From contig JASLIH010000559.1 of NCBI GenBank assembly GCA_030152105.1, forward strand, positions 1-6,360: 6,360 bases of DNA, read 5' to 3'. A program made the position numbers and the translations under genes. The notes beneath the pieces were generated by a model. It had not been told where the DNA came from and searched no databases. It saw only the letters and a list, made by a program, of their open reading frames with translations. This document shows positions 5,832 through 6,360 of this stretch, piece after piece. This DNA is from Actinomycetes bacterium (lineage in GTDB: Bacteria > Actinomycetota > CALGFH01). How positions within the stretch are numbered: position 1 is the first letter of the stretch; every line of letters starts with the position of its first letter.

Positions 5832-5855
5832 CTCCGATACGACCCCTGATCGGAG
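5832..5855. repeat. Inverted repeat between nitroreductase and LuxR genes
   Basis: CTCCGAT (5832-5838) and ATCGGAG (5849-5855) are perfect 7-bp arms separated by 10 nt. The repeat sits 28 nt after the nitroreductase stop and about 50 nt before the leader ATG. It may be the terminator stem of the nitroreductase gene or an operator for the regulator. The 8-mer GCTCCGAT at 5831-5838 recurs at 5732-5739, inside the leader ORF, which slightly favours a binding-site reading. Confidence 0.35.
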
Positions 5856-5883
5856 GCAGACCGCAGCGCGCCACACGTGCCAG

Positions 5884-6360
5884 TTAGGCAAGGGCTGCTG
5901 GCTGCGGCTCGAAGATCACCACCGCGGTCTCGGACGACCTGAGCGCCGCAAAGGCGTCCAGCTTGGGGTCGATCTCGCGCCATCTGCCCCACAGGCGCGA
6001 CCGTTCGTCTCCCTTGGCCACGCGAGCCCTCACCGGGCGTGGCCCGTCGAGGAGAACGACGCTCGCGTCGGGATGCGCCTGGAGGTTCAGCCACCAGGCC
6101 GGCTCGCCATCGGCCCAGCCGTTCATCGCCATCGCGATGAGGTTCGGCCCATCCTCGAGATAGGCGATGATCACGCTGCGCTTGCGGCCCGTGCGACGCC
6201 CCGTGGTCGTGAGGCGCAGGGTCCCCCAGCGCTTGCCCCTCGGACGCCAGAGTCCAACCCGGCCACCGGTGACGCGATACAGACCTCGATGCACCGACCA
6301 CGCGAGACGGACGAACCAGCGCGGCGGAAGTCGCGGTCCTCGCTCGGCGTTGTTCGACAT
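5884..6360 (-). CDS. Deazaflavin (F420)-dependent nitroreductase family protein, Ddn-like
   Basis: A 158-residue single-domain split-barrel protein related to Mycobacterium Ddn (PF04075). Family hallmarks are LRLTTTGRRTGRKRS (48-62), which follows the Ddn LLTTTGRKTGQPR pattern, then IAYLEDGPNLIAMAMNG (65-81) and PAWWLNLQAHPDASV (87-101). A WGRWREIDPKLDAF segment (124-137) and the VVIFEPQ end (147-153) complete the match. Members use reduced F420 to reduce quinones, nitroaromatics or other acceptors, often at the membrane; the substrate here is unknown. The N-terminal basic/aromatic helix WFVRLAWSVHRGLYRV (15-30) could associate with membrane, as proposed for Ddn. The ATG occupies the last three bases of the window, so its ribosome-binding site and any longer start lie outside it. 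It is codirectional with the LuxR gene; about 100 nt separate it from the leader ORF. Confidence 0.88.
   Translation of the reverse strand: MSNNAERGPRLPPRWFVRLAWSVHRGLYRVTGGRVGLWRPRGKRWGTLRLTTTGRRTGRKRSVIIAYLEDGPNLIAMAMNGWADGEPAWWLNLQAHPDASVVLLDGPRPVRARVAKGDERSRLWGRWREIDPKLDAFAALRSSETAVVIFEPQPAALA

Noticed and set aside
5690..6301. The regulator's frame stays open far upstream, which could suggest a 1147-residue protein starting at 6301.
   Set aside because: The extension lies over the well-recognised nitroreductase gene in another frame, and its sequence is Arg-rich without family similarity. LAL regulators normally begin shortly before the LRGRRRE segment.
1..6360. Search for mobile elements, CRISPR, tRNA/rRNA and toxin-antitoxin or defence genes.
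   Set aside because: No transposase, terminal repeats, regularly spaced repeats, RNA-gene signatures or defence domains were seen. The only evidence of rearrangement is the two gene remnants.

Overview
The window is a GC-rich stretch whose supported genes all lie on the minus strand. It probably comes from an actinomycete or a related high-GC actinobacterial lineage. The evidence is strong G/C at third codon positions, a deazaflavin (F420)-type nitroreductase homologue, a large ATPase-LuxR regulator, and an actinobacterial-style sulfite-oxidase-like/DUF6510 gene pair. There are no rRNA, tRNA, CRISPR, transposase or phage signatures.

Layout in transcription order, from right to left. (1) A Ddn-like deazaflavin-dependent nitroreductase homologue (6360-5884) whose ATG is the last three bases of the window. 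(2) A regulatory gap with inverted repeats, then a possible 38-codon leader ORF (5781-5665) whose stop overlaps a GTG start of the next gene (TAGTG). (3) A ~935-residue ATPase/LuxR-HTH (LAL/MalT-like) regulator (5665-2858), followed by two small hairpins. (4) The decayed 3' end of an epoxide hydrolase gene (about 2718-2790). (5) An intact microsomal-type epoxide hydrolase (2687-1494) with a complete catalytic set. (6) A 115-nt leader holding two tiny ORFs chained by stop/start overlaps. (7) A soluble sulfite-oxidase-fold molybdopterin oxidoreductase (1378-782), closely coupled to (8) a 92-residue DUF6510 zinc-ribbon-like protein (770-492). (9) A headless muconolactone-isomerase fragment (about 490-362). 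(10) A DUF3237 protein (352 to beyond the left edge).

Read together, this looks like a small accessory oxidative or xenobiotic-metabolism neighbourhood: epoxide opening, a molybdenum oxidoreductase with a possible metal-binding partner, an F420-type reductase homologue, and remnants of aromatic catabolism. A large signal-sensing regulator sits upstream of the hydrolase. Gene remnants at two junctions show that the locus has been rearranged. No single new system is proven. The most informative points are the relic hydrolase tail, the truncated isomerase, the possible coupled leader ORFs, and the apparent absence of the flavin reductase that I recall accompanying the oxidoreductase/DUF6510 pair.
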